Source: Tenrec ecaudatus
Taxonomy: Eukaryota > Chordata > Mammalia > Afrosoricida > Tenrecidae
DNA length: 64,000 nucleotides
Assembly: GCF_050624435.1 (NCBI RefSeq)
Contig: NC_134543.1
Span: 125,579,475-125,643,474, forward strand
Direction of reading: 5' to 3'
Part shown: piece by piece, positions 21,875 through 32,636 of the stretch
Position numbering within the stretch: position 1 is the first letter of the stretch
Layout of the letters: each line of letters opens with the position of its first letter
The notes under the pieces: generated by a model
What the model saw: only the letters and a program-made list of their open reading frames with translations
Databases searched by the model: none
Told to the model about the DNA's origin: nothing
Program-made: the position numbers and the translations under genes

Positions 21875-21965
21875 TCATGATTTCATTTCATTCTCACCAC
21901 GACACTGCCATTAGTTCCATGTCATCATAGCTCCATTTTCTAGACACAAAAACGGAGGCATGGGA
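21875..21965 (-). mobile_element. MIR fragment (antisense)
   Basis: 'CATTTCATTCTCACCACGAC' followed by 'CTCCATTTTCTAGACACAAA' and 'ACGGAGGCATGG' matches the antisense MIR order (TCACAAC...CCATTTTACAGATGAGGAAACTGAGGC). Confidence 0.65.
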
Positions 21966-22195
21966 GATGGAATGACAGGAATGGAGAACTGGAGTAGACC
22001 GGGGTGTGTGGGTAACAAAAGACTGGACACAGAAGGGCCATCTGAGTGGGATTGGGAAGATGGTCTCCCTTAGCAGGATGAGAGAAGGGGGAGGACATTG
22101 CAACCAGCAGGACCAGTAAGGAAAAAGACCTGGATTTATAAAAGGGAGAGTGAGTTAGAGATCCAGAGAAGAAAGAAAGGGAGGGAGCAGGGAAG

Positions 22196-22197
<2 letters not shown>

Positions 22198-22260
<63 letters not shown>
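22198..22260. repeat. (GA)n microsatellite, about 62 bp
   Basis: An uninterrupted AG dinucleotide run. Serine/leucine-rich frames on the opposite strand at this position are translations of the repeat. Confidence 0.98.
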
Positions 22261-22263
<3 letters not shown>

Positions 22264-22744
22264 AGTAGAAGCATGAGCCCATGCAGTTTGATAAAGGTGA
22301 GATTAAAGCAGTGGCAGAGAAAAGACTGGGGACCACTTTGCACAGCTGTCTCTGAAAGGTCCCTTTGAGGAAGCTAGCTGTCCAGCAGTCAACAGGCCTG
22401 GGCAGCAGACAGTCTGTACCTTAGCTTGAAGTATTAGTGGCAGAGCCTGCTTGCGAGTCATTTCTGAGAGGTGTGACTCATTCCTCTGACCAGCCGGTAC
22501 ATTGCCCGTACGCAGGAGTGTTAGCTAGAGTTCTAGGGTCTAAGGGTCGTCTGGACCCTCCCCCTCAAGGTCTAGTCATCCCTCTGCATCTCCCTTCTCC
22601 CTTTACTACAGCGTTGGAGTCCTTGCCAGTCACGATAAAGCCATGAGTCATGTGACCCCAAACTGGGCCACACAGATCTGCTTCCTGTTGTGTATGAGGG
22701 GATGGAATGAGATGAAGGAGGGACTGGTCTATGGGAGAGCTGGC

Positions 22745-22772
22745 TGGGGGGGGAGGGGGCGGGGGGGGGGAG
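22745..22772. repeat. G-rich tract
   Basis: Runs of 7-9 G (for example 'GGGGGGGGAGGGGGCGGGGG') with single-base breaks. It is a candidate quadruplex-forming site on the plus strand. Confidence 0.85.
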
Positions 22773-22849
22773 GTCATCTAGCTGTGCTGACCTTGACTCA
22801 GGATGGAGAATGAGGGAAATTTAGATTCACTGAACATTGTGGGGGCACT

Positions 22850-22990
22850 CAGCTCTATTCTAAATACCTGAAGGGTTTTGTTTTACTTAATGCTCACAGC
22901 AGTCTTTCTGTACAGTTGGGGAAACCGAGACTCAGAGAAGTGAGATTGCATTTCTGATGTGCTCACTCTGAGACCACGTTTACCCAGGCT
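22850..22990 (-). mobile_element. MIR (antisense)
   Basis: 'TTTACTTAATGCTCACAGCA', 'GGGGAAACCGAGACTCAGAG' and 'AAGTGAGATTGCATTTCTGA' follow the antisense MIR core. Confidence 0.65.
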
Positions 22991-23019
22991 GCTCTAGACA
23001 ATGGCTGGGCAGATCAGGC

Positions 23020-23340
23020 ATATTATTTCCTGTGGCTGCTGAGCAAACTATCACAAACAGAGCTGCTTTAAACAACAGAATTGTGTTGCCTTCCAGTTCT
23101 GGAAGCTAATAGTTTTAATAGGGGACAACAGTCTTCTCTCAGAAGACTCTACGGGAAGTTGTTTTCTTAACTAGCTCAGTTTCTGGTAGACCTGGGTGTT
23201 CCTTTGTGGGTAGCTACCATCCAATAGATGCCATGTGGCCAACTTCCCTATGTGTGCCTCGCTGAGCCTCTTATCTTTTTAAAGGATATCACTCAAATGT
23301 AATTAGGTCCCGTCAAATCTATGTCTTGGTAGTAATAGTC
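23020..23340 (-). mobile_element. MaLR-type LTR (antisense), left part
   Basis: 'ATTATTTCCTGTGGCTGCTG', 'TTTAAACAACAGAATTGTGT', 'CTTCCAGTTCTGGAAGCTAA' and 'AATGTAATTAGGTCCCGTCA' are ordered landmarks of an antisense MaLR (MLT1/MST-like) LTR. The end 'CACAATTCAACCCATAA' reappears at 24786-24802, after a mariner remnant, so the LTR appears split. Confidence 0.75.
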
Positions 23341-23460
23341 CAAAGCAAAACAAACAAAAAACAATGGTAATCAAATTGTTTGGTTATATAAGGGAGTAAC
23401 CCCCACCCCACCCCCCAAAATGGAAAAAGTTCCACTGGGCAGAGCTTTGGTAGTACGCAT

Positions 23461-23480
23461 GCCCCCCCCCCCCCCCCCCC
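23461..23480. repeat. (C)n tract, about 19 bp
   Basis: A homopolymeric C run just left of the mariner remnant. Its exact length is prone to sequencing error. Confidence 0.95.
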
Positions 23481-23559
23481 GCTAGCTGAGCATAGAGCAG
23501 CTCCCTCTGAGTCAGTGCACCCAGTGGCATCACTTGGGAAGGTTCTCTCTGGTCACAGT

Positions 23560-24660
23560 GAATTTTTTCGTAAAAGCAGTTTCACTTGAACCTTGTTTTT
23601 TGTGATGGCTGATTTAAGAGAACAGAGTGCAGCTATGAAATTTTGTTTCCTGCTCGAAAAAAATGCTGCAGAAACTGTTGTGATGTTGAACACAGCTTAC
23701 AAGGACAGTGCTTTGGGAAAAGGTGAAATGTCGATTGACAAACCTGGTTCTGGTAGCCTATCAACAAATGTCAACAAAATGCCTGCACTTGTGCTCAGAG
23801 ACTGACGGTGGACCATTAAAGAGATGGGGGAAGTTCTCTGGGCTGTCTTGGAGTGTGGTTTGGCGATTTTTAACGGAAGATTTGAGAATGAGAAGGCTTG
23901 TTGCAAAATGTGTGCCTTGGGTTCTGACTGATCAGGAAAAAGAGTGTTGATGGAACATGCTGTGCTTTGAAAGAATAGCTTCAAAGTGACCCAGACCTTT
24001 TTTTCTGAGGTCACTCCTGGGGACAGGACATGGTGCCATTCTTATGACCCCAAAAGCAAACATCAATCAAGCCAGTGGAAGATTCTGTTGTCACCTCACC
24101 CAAGGAAAACTTGTCAAGTGAAATCAAAGATCAAGATGATGCTCATTTGTTTTTGTTTGCTTTTGATGTGAACGGATAATGCATTTGGAGTTTGTTCAAC
24201 CAGGTCAGACTGTTAATGAAGCTTTCCATTTAGAGGTTCTAGAAAGATAGCATAATAGTGTGTGACAAAAAAGGCCTGATTTGTGGCAGATGGAGGGCTT
24301 GTTTTGTTACCACGACAATGTACTTGCACATGCAGCTGTCTCAGTGCACCAGTTTTTGGCAAAAACAAAAAACCCAGCATGCTTCTCTTGCCCCATGCAC
24401 CTTACTCACCAGACCTTTGCAATTTCTTTTTGCTTCCGAGAATGAAGAGGGACATGAAAGGACAGTGATTTGATGACGTAGAAGAGGTGAAGAAAAAAAC
24501 GAGGAGGTGCTGTCAGCCATCCAAATAGATGACTTTGAAAAATGTTTCCAAGAGTGGAATCACAGATTTGACAAATGTATTAAGTGTAATGGAGAGTACT
24601 TTGAAGGTGATAAGGTTGTTTTGTAAAAAAATATTTCAATACATAGCTTTGAAAAACATC
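23560..24660 (+). pseudogene. mariner transposon remnant with degraded transposase
   Basis: A DNA transposon of the mariner group. The frame beginning at 23605 reads MADLREQSAAMKFCFLLEKN, followed by 'TVVMLNTAYKD', as in mariner transposases. Downstream, in shifted frames, are 'GDRTWCHSYDPKSK' with 'QSSQWK' (first catalytic Asp region), 'YHDNVLAHA' (second Asp) and the C-terminal 'NGEYFEGD' ending near 24625. The region that should carry the third Asp is frameshifted. Stops and shifts, for example the TGA near 23803, make it inactive. The right end 'CATAGCTTTGAAAAACATCC' fits a mariner terminal region but is lost into an (AT)n run. It lies within a MaLR LTR. Confidence 0.88.

Positions 24661-24662
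<2 letters not shown>

Positions 24663-24693
<31 letters not shown>
24663..24693. repeat. (AT)n microsatellite
   Basis: About 30 bp of AT dinucleotides replacing the expected right terminal repeat of the mariner. Confidence 0.95.
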
Positions 24694-24698
<5 letters not shown>

Positions 24699-24699
24699 G

Positions 24700-24802
24700 G
24701 ACCCCCCCTACTCCAATATGACCTCATAGTATGTGGTAGCATCTTCAAGGACTCAAACAGCCTGCCTTCACAGGCACTCAGAGACACAATTCAACCCATA
24801 AG
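24700..24802 (-). mobile_element. MaLR-type LTR (antisense), right end
   Basis: 'CCAATATGACCTCATAGTAT' and the terminal 'GACACAATTCAACCCATAAG' match the internal and terminal parts of an antisense MaLR LTR. This completes the element begun at 23020. Confidence 0.7.
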
Positions 24803-26425
24803 GCCAGGGACGCGCAGGTAGACTCCAGGGCGCCCCTCTGATCCTTGGCTGGGGAGCCCCACGCTGCCGTGCTGCACGTCCGTAGAATTGCACTGCGGTC
24901 TAAACTGTTCCTATCCAAGCCTCCTTCCCTCTGACCGTCACATGGGTCAGTCCTGCACTGAAGTCCTGAGAACTCTCCCAATGTCCTCAACTCCCTCCCA
25001 TTGCCGTCCTTTCCCTAGTGCAGCGTTTGCGTGTCCTGGAAGACCCAGGCTAACAGAGCCACCCAGCTGGCGAGTGGGGCTGCCTGGATTTAAACCAACT
25101 CAGCCTCACTCCCCGGCATCACGCGCCTTCTGTCCTGACACAATTAGAAGCATCCGAGGGCTGCCTGGTTTTCTTGAGACAGATGCACGTGAGAGAGCTC
25201 TGTTGTCCTCCTCCCTTCCACGGCCCACTTGCTTCCTTCCATCGGGAACGGCTGGCTGGTTTGGGGATCACAGGGAACTCTGCGTGCCTGCCTGCCGCCT
25301 CTCATTTTCATCTGGAGCTCCAGTGGGGAAGAAAGCCTATGTGGGTTTATTTTCCTCTCAGGAGGACTCTTCCGGCCTGTTTTACCCCTGTCTCTCAGCT
25401 TTAATTTTAATTCTACTCAAGGTTTAAACAATTCCTTCTGAGATAACAATGTTCAAAGTTTCCCAAACTTTGTACTGTCCTTCAAGCCTTAAAATAAACT
25501 TCTAATGAGGTAGGGATACCTCTTGGACTGGAAAAACAGCACGTTTCTGAAAAGTTGTATAAACAGACCACACATTGAATCACAGTTCATATTCAAATGG
25601 CACAGGGAATCACTCTCTAAAGTAATCTTGAATCAATAACTTACTCGCCCTTTTATTTCCATATTTTTAAATTAAGAGTGGGTACTTGGTAAATAACTTT
25701 ACTGCGTCAAAAAAGGAGATTATTCCTCATGGAGTCATTCTACAAATTCAGATTTTCTCCAGGCTGGATTCTGGAAACAGAATATAGTCTTAGCCATCCA
25801 AATAATAAAAGAACACGATGTCACTCTTCCTGCTTCCAGAAATGTATTAAAAGCCCATCCAGGGAATCCAATAAATTCTCAGCTGCCCTGGCTATTTTCT
25901 CAGCAGCAGAAATGAGCATGATCCAGTGTTAGGACGTGAGAGGACACCTGGATCCACATAGACTGTATTTGGGGACCCTGAAGCTGATGTTTGCAGTTTG
26001 ATGTCCTAATCTACCTAGAGTATTACAAACAACTTTTTGCAGCGTGGCTCATTCTGACATCAGCCAGCTGATGTAAGTCCTTGATCATCCAGGTCAATTA
26101 TTAGAGGCACGTAGACACAGGAGTAGAAAAAAGAAGGGTTATGATGTAGCTGGCTGTTATGATAATGTTAACAAACCAAAAAGTAGAGGGCATCAGGCCC
26201 AAATAACGAGTGCCCAAAATCAGTGTATGGTTCTGAGACACACAGGTGCCAGGCCCAGTCCAGCCAACCAGTCCTTTTTTTTTTTCAAGTAGGTTCCATC
26301 CACCCTTTAAAGCCCAGCTCAAGTCCTCCCACCTCCATCAAGCTTTCCACGTCTCTCCAGCCCACGCTGACCTCTACGCCCACCTCTAAACTCTCAGAGG
26401 GGTTCCAGGCTGTTCTGCCCCATCA
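24803..26425. other. Unassigned sequence
   Basis: A 179-codon plus-strand frame (24888-25427) is Ser/Pro/Leu-rich without a domain and shares its span with two other long frames. It is most likely chance in GC-richer DNA. The part right of 25440 is AT-rich with no repeat recognised. Confidence 0.4.
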
Positions 26426-26429
26426 AAAC

Positions 26430-26637
26430 CACGGCAGACTCACTGGCATTGTGTAGATGCTGACTCCCAGCAACCTTTAGGACAACGTAGCACTGCCCCT
26501 GCAGGATTCTGGGACCGTAGCTCTTTACGGGAGTAGAAAGCCCTGCCTTATTCCCTCGGAGCTGCTGGTGGTTTCCAACTGCTGGCCTTGCAGTGGGCAG
26601 TTGAACGGTGTAGCCACTACATCACCAGGGCCCCACT
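26430..26637 (-). mobile_element. AfroSINE (antisense)
   Basis: It runs from the antisense tail 'CACTGGCATTGTGTAGATGC' through 'CCTCGGAGCTGCTGGTGGTT' to the head 'ACTACATCACCAGGGCCCC'. Confidence 0.88.
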
Positions 26638-26837
26638 CTGTCCCACTCCACACTTACGTTATTAAGTCTTGCCTTTCATAGCTAGAGGTCTACATTCAAA
26701 CTTGCCTCCTTCACTCACTTGTAATTTCCTAAGAAAGAAGTAGCCTTTACCTTTGCTTTCTTCTCAGTTATGGGCTCAAAGGACTGCTAATTTGAATGGA
26801 GGTGCTGAATAAATGCATACCGATTTGGCACATAATG

Positions 26838-26990
26838 AACTCACTGGCATCAAGTTGACGGCAACTCATAGCAACCCTATAGGTTAGGGTCGAACTACCT
26901 CCTTTGAGTTTCCCAGACTGCAACTGTTTACAGGAGTAGGAAACCCATCTTTCTACCTCAGAGCAGCTGGTGGTTTCAGGTGGTTGCCCA
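26838..26990 (-). mobile_element. AfroSINE (antisense), head truncated
   Basis: 'CACTGGCATCAAGTTGACGG' with 'CAACTCATAGCAACCCTATA' is the antisense tail, and 'CTCAGAGCAGCTGGTGGTTT' lies near the break. The tRNA-like head is degraded. Confidence 0.85.
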
Positions 26991-27202
26991 AAGCGAAACC
27001 GCCAACCTTCCAGGGCTGCTCATAGTTCCTCAATAAATGTTTGTTGTCCTAACGCGCCTTCAAGTCAGCTTGGACATAGAGCAACCCTGTGCTCCATAGA
27101 ACTAGACCCCACCCAGTCCTGCACCATCCTTCCAGTTGTTGCCATGATTGAGCCCCTTGCTGTAGCTTCTGTGTAAACTCATCTCTTTGAGGGTCTTCCT
27201 CT

Positions 27203-27882
27203 ATTTCTTTTTAATCCTTTTATTAGGGGCTCATACAACTCTTATCACAATCCATACATACATCAATTGTGTAAAGCACATTTGTACATTCGTTGCCCTC
27301 ATCATTCTCAAAACATTTGCTCTCCACCCAAGCCCCTCCCTCCCCACTCCTTCCTCCCTCATGAACCCCTGATAATTTATAAATTATTATTTTGTCATAT
27401 CTTGCACTTCCCGACATCTCCCTGCATCCACTTTTCTATTGTCCATCCCCCAGGGAAGAGGTTATATGTAGATCCTTATAATCGGTTCCCCCTTTCCACC
27501 CCACCCTCCTTCTACCCTCCTGGTATCCTGCTCACACCACTGGTCCTAAGGGGATCATCCACCCTGATTCCCTGTGCTTCCAGTTCCTATCTGTACCAGT
27601 GTCCATCCTCTGGTCTAGCCAGACTTGCAAGGGAGAATTGGGATCATGATAGCTGTGGGGTGGGGTAGGAAGCATTTAGGAACTAGAGGAAAGTTGTATG
27701 TTTCATCGTTGCTAGGCTGCACCCTGACTGGCTCATCTCCTCCCCGTGACCCTTCCGTAAGGGGATGTCCAATTGTCTACAGATGGGCTTTGGGCCTCTA
27801 CTCCACACTCCCCTTCCTTCACTGTGATATGATGTTTTTGTCCTGATGATGCCTGATACCTGTCCCTTTGGCACCTTGTGTG
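27203..27882 (-). mobile_element. Tenrec-type L1 3' end inside RTE
   Basis: It begins at the antisense tail 'TTTTAATCCTTTTATTAGGG' and runs to 'TTTGGCACCTTGTG'. CTTCCTCT (27195-27202) and CTTCCTCC (27883-27890) flank it as a probable TSD. It separates adjacent parts of the RTE and is younger. Confidence 0.87.
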
Positions 27883-28412
27883 CTTCCTCCAGAGCGGGTC
27901 CTCCCCTTTCTCACTGCCCCTCTATTTTACCAAGCATGACATCTTTCTCCAGGGACTGCTCCCTCCTGACAACATGTCCAAGGACATGAGACAGTGGTTC
28001 ATCATCCTTACTTCTATGGATCATTCCAGCTGCACTTCTTCCGAATCCGATTTGTTTGTTATTTTGGCAGTCTGCAGTGTATTTAATCTTCACCGACACC
28101 ATCATTCAAAAGCATCCATTCTTCTTCAGTCTCCCTTAGTCATTGTTCAGTTTTCACATGGATGTGAGGCAATTGAAAATATCATGACTTGGGTCAATTG
28201 CACATTAGTATTCAAAGTTATGTCTTTACTCTTTAAGACTTTAAAGAGGCTTTTTGCAGCTGATTTGCCCAAGGCAGGATGGCTTTGGATTTCTTGACTG
28301 CTGCTTCCATGAGCATTGATTGGATACAACTTTGATGCACATTTTCCCTGACTTTAAATCATGCAGTATTCCCTTATTCTGCTTGTACAACTGCCTCTTG
28401 GTCCATATACAT

Positions 28413-29209
28413 TGTGGCAGTTATATAATCTCCTGTCAATTTATGAAGGGGTGGAGTCTAGCCTGTCAGTCAGGTCACAGCTTGATGACCTCATTTGGAG
28501 GTGCTATGGATGCAAAATAGCTCCCTGGGGGCAGGGCACGCAGAGACTATCCCTGCTGTACATTCCTGTTGGCAAGCCAGATGGAGCTACACTGATGCAG
28601 CCAGAGCCTTGGAGCTGGAGGAGCCAAGTGGATACCCACATCGGCACTAAGATGCTTTTGCCACCACTGGATCCACAAGACTTTCCACTCACTGGCCAGT
28701 GATCTTCCTGCACTGGGTGTCATTGCATGTGTTGCGTGAGTCTGAAGAAGAATTTATGGACTAATATCAGACAAATGGGCTAATATCAGACATATGGACT
28801 TGGTATCAACTGGGATGGTTATTTTCTTTCTTTTTTAAAAACATTTTATTAGGGGCTCATACAACTCTTATCACAATCCATACATGTACATACATCAATT
28901 GTATAAAGCACATCTGTACATTCTTTGCCCTAATCATTTTCAAAGCATTTGCTCTCCACTTAAGCCTTTTGCATCAGGTCCTCTTTTTTCCCCCTTCGCT
29001 CCCCACTCCCTCTCCCTCAAAAGCCCTTGATAATTTATAGATTGTTATTTTGTCATATCTTGCCCTATCCGGCGTCTCCCTTCCTCCCCTTCTCTGCCGT
29101 CCGTCTCCCAGGGAGGAGGTCACATGTAGATCTTTATATGCAATTACTCTTCGATAGAAAGCTCTTTACTATACAATATTTGTTTCTCTAGTCTACCTGG
29201 ACGACTAAC
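28413..29209 (+). mobile_element. Family-C element (hAT-like), itself interrupted
   Basis: The left end is 'TGTGGCAGTTATATAATCTC' and the right end 'GTCTACCTGGACGACTAAC'. It is flanked by ATATACAT (28405-28412) and ACATACAT (29210-29217), an 8-bp duplication with one mismatch, in the surrounding RTE. An L1 3' end occupies about 28820-29148, leaving about 470 bp of element proper. No ORF. A reversed relative lies at 40845-41296. Confidence 0.8.
28820..29148 (-). mobile_element. Tenrec-type L1 3' end inside family-C element
   Basis: It starts 'CTTTTTTAAAAACATTTTAT' and ends at 'GGAGGAGGTCACATGTAGAT'. It is the innermost layer of an RTE, family C, L1 nest. I found no clear TSD. Confidence 0.85.
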
Positions 29210-29784
29210 ACATACATGTTCTGTATGGGCACAGTGAAGTGTTCTGGAATTGCCATTCTTCTCTAGACGATCCATAGTTTATCGTGAACACACATTTGAA
29301 TGCCTTCATATAGTCAATAAAACGGAAGTAAGCATCTTTCTGACCTTCTCTGATTTCAGCAATGATCCACCTGACATCAGCAATGCTATCTATCCCTCAA
29401 GCCATGTCCTCTTCTGAACCTGACTTCAATTTTTGGCAGCTCCCTGTGGAGGTAATGCTGCAACTGTGGTTGAATCATGTTCAGCAAAATTAACTTGCAT
29501 GTGACAGTAGTGATGTTGTTTGATCATTTCTGCATTCTGTTGGGCCATCTTTCTTTGGAGTCGGCAGACAGTTAGGTTATAAATATATATTCATTCTTCT
29601 CCACTCACAGTGTGGGTGGCATATACGTCCTTGTTCCACTGATCTTGGGTTTAGCCGTGTGACTTGCTTTAGTCAATGAAATGTTTGTGAAATCGTGTAA
29701 GCTGAGGCTTTTCTATGTGCTTGCATGGTTTGGCTTGCCTCTCGGGCTCCAGTGATCTGGAGTGAGATGCAAGCCCTGAGTAGC

Positions 29785-30556
29785 TTATTGCTATACTGCA
29801 TCCTGACTGGGTTGTCTCCCCTCCGCGACTCTTCTGTAAGGGGATGTCCAGTTGCCTACAGATGGGCTTTGCGTCTCCCACTCCACACTCCCCCTTAATC
29901 ACAATGATATGGTTTTGTGTTGTTTGATGGCTGATACCTGATCCCATTGACACCTCGTGGTCACACAGGCTGGTGTGGTTCTTCCATGTGGGCTTTTTTG
30001 CTTCTGAGCTAGATGGCCACTTGTTTACCTTCAAGCCTTTAAGACCCCAGTCACTATCTCTTTTGATAACCAGGCACCATCAGTTTTCTTCACCACATTT
30101 GCTTATGCACCCACTTTGTCTTCAGCGATTGTGTCGGGAAGGTGAGCATCACAGAATGCCAGGTTAATAGAATAAAGTGTTCTTGCATTGAGGGAGTACT
30201 TGAATGGAGGCCCAAGTTCTGTCTGCTACCTTAATACTAAACCTATAAATATATGAACATAGATCTATTTCCCCATCATTATATATAAGTATAGTTGCAT
30301 ATGTATATGGCTGTACTTAGACCTCTATACATGCCCTTTGCCTCCTAGTTCTTTCTTCTATTTCCTTTGACTTTCCTCTTGCCCCACTATCATGCTCAGC
30401 CTTAATTTGAGTTTCAGTAATTCCTCTCAGTTACATTGCCCTTGATCAAGCCCTACCAGGTCTCCTATACCCTCCTCACCATCGATTTTGGATCGCTGTT
30501 GTTCCCTTGTCCCTGGTTTGGTAATACCCACTTCCTTTCCCCCCAACGCCCTCTCC
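29785..30556 (-). mobile_element. L1 3'-region fragment without its 3' terminus
   Basis: It starts at 'ACTGCATCCTGACTGGGTTG' and runs upstream through 'CTTTAAGACCCCAGTCACTA' to 'CTCTCCTATGG'. The antisense tail is absent, so it is a fragment left by a later event. Confidence 0.85.
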
Positions 30557-30838
30557 TATGGAGGAGGCTTATTATGAATACGTTTTAAGAAAACTGAAAA
30601 CAATATCAGCGAGTAAATGGGCAGGAACGTCGCATCAAGGGATTTGTTTCCATCACGACAATGCACCTGCTCATTTGTAGGGGGTAGAAAAGGCTATCCC
30701 CTATGAGATTTTCACTGGAAATCTAACTCGATCCACCCTACAGCTCTGTATGTGATCTCCTTCAAATTTCTTTTTGCTACCCAAACTCAAAGCACATTTG
30801 AAAGAAACATAATTTAAGTCCCTCAAGGATGTCGTGTG
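30557..30838 (+). pseudogene. mariner transposase fragment
   Basis: A second mariner trace, of a different subfamily from 23560. It encodes, with stops, 'FHHDNAPAHL' (second catalytic Asp motif, about 30650-30678) and a diverged 'PPY...CDLLQI' block that keeps the third Asp (about 30736-30765). It is sandwiched between two L1 fragments of opposite orientation, with no intact terminal repeat. Confidence 0.8.
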
Positions 30839-30854
30839 AACAAAGGAGCACAGG

Positions 30855-31815
30855 GTTCTTCAGCACACCAGCCTGGGTGATCATGGGGTGTCGAAAGGAT
30901 CAGATATCAGACATCAAAGAACAAAAAAAATCATATCACTGTGTGCCCACCTTCCAGATACTATCACTGAAGACCAATGAGTGCATAAGCAAATGTGGTG
31001 AAGAAAGCTGACGGAGCCCGGCTGTCAAAAGATATAATGTCCGGGGTTTTAAGGCTTGAAGGTAAACAAGCGACCATCTAGTTCAGAAGCAACAAAGCCC
31101 ATATGGAAGAAGCACACCAGCCTGTGCGATCACGAGGTGTCAAAGAAATCAGGTATGAAGCATCACGGAACAAAGTCACATCATTGTGAATGAGGAGGAG
31201 TGCAGAGTGGGGACCCAAAGGCCATTTGTGGGCAACTGGACATCCCCTTACAGAAGGGTCTCGGGAAGGAGATGAGCCAGTCAGGGTGCAGTGCAGCAAC
31301 GATGAAACATACAACTTTCCTCTAGTTTTTAAATGCTTCCTCCCCTCCACTACCATGATCCCAATTCTACCTTACAAATATGGCTGGACCAGAGGGTGTG
31401 CACTGGTACAGACAGGAACTGGAAACACAGGGAATCAGGACAGATGAACCCCTCAGGACCAGTGGTGAGAGTGGGGATATCGGGAGGGTGGAGCAAAGGT
31501 AGGGTAGAAAAGGGGAACCGATTACAAGGATCTAGTATAACCTCCTCCCTGGGGGATGGACAACAGAAAAGTGGGTGAAGGGAGACGTTGGACAGTGCAA
31601 TATATGACAAAATAATAATTTATAAATTATCAAGTGTTCATGAGGGAGCGGGAATGGGGAGGGAGGGGAAAATGAGGAACTGATGCCAAGGGCTTAAGTG
31701 GAGAGCAAATGTTTGGAGAATGATGTTGGCAACAAATGTACAAATGTGTTTGACACAATGGATGGATGTATGGATTGTGATAAGCGTTGTAAAAGACCCC
31801 CCAAAATGATGTTTT
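30855..31815 (+). mobile_element. Tenrec-type L1 3' end carrying the internal duplication
   Basis: The block from 'AGCACACCAGCCTGGGTGAT' to 'AAAATCATATCACTG' (about 30865-30942) occurs again at 31110-31192. The first is followed by 'CTATCACTGAAGACCAATGA', an upstream module, so the unit is duplicated within one copy. It ends at 'GACCCCCCAAAATGATGTTT'; the AATAAA is mutated. Confidence 0.85.
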
Positions 31816-31899
31816 TTTAAAAAGTAAACCCCAACTTCTGAAGTGTCTAGACTTAGATGGAGGATATGTCAAACAATAACTCCACATTTTGATTTTCTT

Positions 31900-32620
31900 T
31901 TTTTAAAAACATTTTATTAGGGGCTCATACAACTCTTATCACAATCCATATATATACATACATCAATTGCATAAAGCACATCTGTACATTCTTTGCCCTA
32001 ATCATTTTCAAAGCATTTGCTCTCCACCTAAGCCCTTTGCATCAGGTCCTCTTTTTTTCTCCCCTCCCTCCCTGCTCCCCCCTCCTTCATGAGCCCTTGA
32101 TAATTTATAGATTATTATTTTGTCATATCTTACACTGTCCAACGTCTCCTTTCACCCATTTTTCTGTTGTCCGTCCCCCACGGAGGAGGTCACATGTAGA
32201 TCCTTGTAATCGGTTCCCCCTTTCCAACCCACTCACCCTCTATTCTCCCAGTATCGCCCCTCACACCCCTGGTCCTGAAGGTATCATCCGCCCTGGACTC
32301 CCTGTGCCTCCAGCTCCTATCTGCACCAGTGTACATCCTCTGCTCTAGCCAGACTTGCAATGTAGAATTCGGATCGTGGTAGTTGAGGGGGGAGGAAGCA
32401 TTTAGGAACTGGAGGAAAGCTGTATTCTTCATTGGTGCTATGTAGCACCCTGACTGACTCATCTCCTCCCCTAGACCCCTCTGTGAGGGGATCTCCAGTG
32501 GCCGACAAATGGGCTTTGGGTCTCCACTCTGCACTTCCCTCTTCATTCACTATGGTAAGATTTTTTTTTTGATGATGCCTTATCCCTGATCCCTTTGACA
32601 CCTCGTGATCGCACAGGCTG
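31900..32620 (-). mobile_element. Tenrec-type L1 3' end, 721 bp, with 16-bp TSD
   Basis: It starts with a T-run and 'AACATTTTATTAGGGGCTCA' and ends at 'CTCGTGATCGCACAGGCTG'. ACATTTTGATTTTCTT is repeated exactly at 31884-31899 and 32621-32636, which fixes both ends. A clean, relatively young insertion. Confidence 0.95.
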
Positions 32621-32636
32621 ACATTTTGATTTTCTT

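Larger units (their letters stand above)
27036..29572 (-). mobile_element. RTE/BovB-like LINE (antisense), twice interrupted
   Basis: Landmarks of the antisense 3' half of an RTE (BovB-like) element appear in order: the tail at 27040-27200, 'TTTACCAAGCATGACATCTT' (27932), 'CTGCTTCCATGAGCATTGAT' (28301), 'TTCTGCTTGTACAACTGCCT' (28377), then 'GTGTTCTGGAATTGCCATTC' (29238) and 'GTTCAGCAAAATTAACTTGC' (29477). Between about 28335 and 28345 it jumps over roughly 400 bp expected for the family. It is interrupted by an L1 end (27203-27882) and by a family-C element (28413-29209). It has many stops and is inactive. Confidence 0.82.

Noticed and set aside
22136-22343. Serine/leucine-rich frames on the minus strand
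   Set aside because: They are translations of the (GA)n microsatellite at 22198-22260.
24888-25427. A 179-codon plus-strand frame
   Set aside because: Low-complexity Ser/Pro/Leu composition and three overlapping frames of similar length in GC-rich DNA. Nothing separates it from chance.
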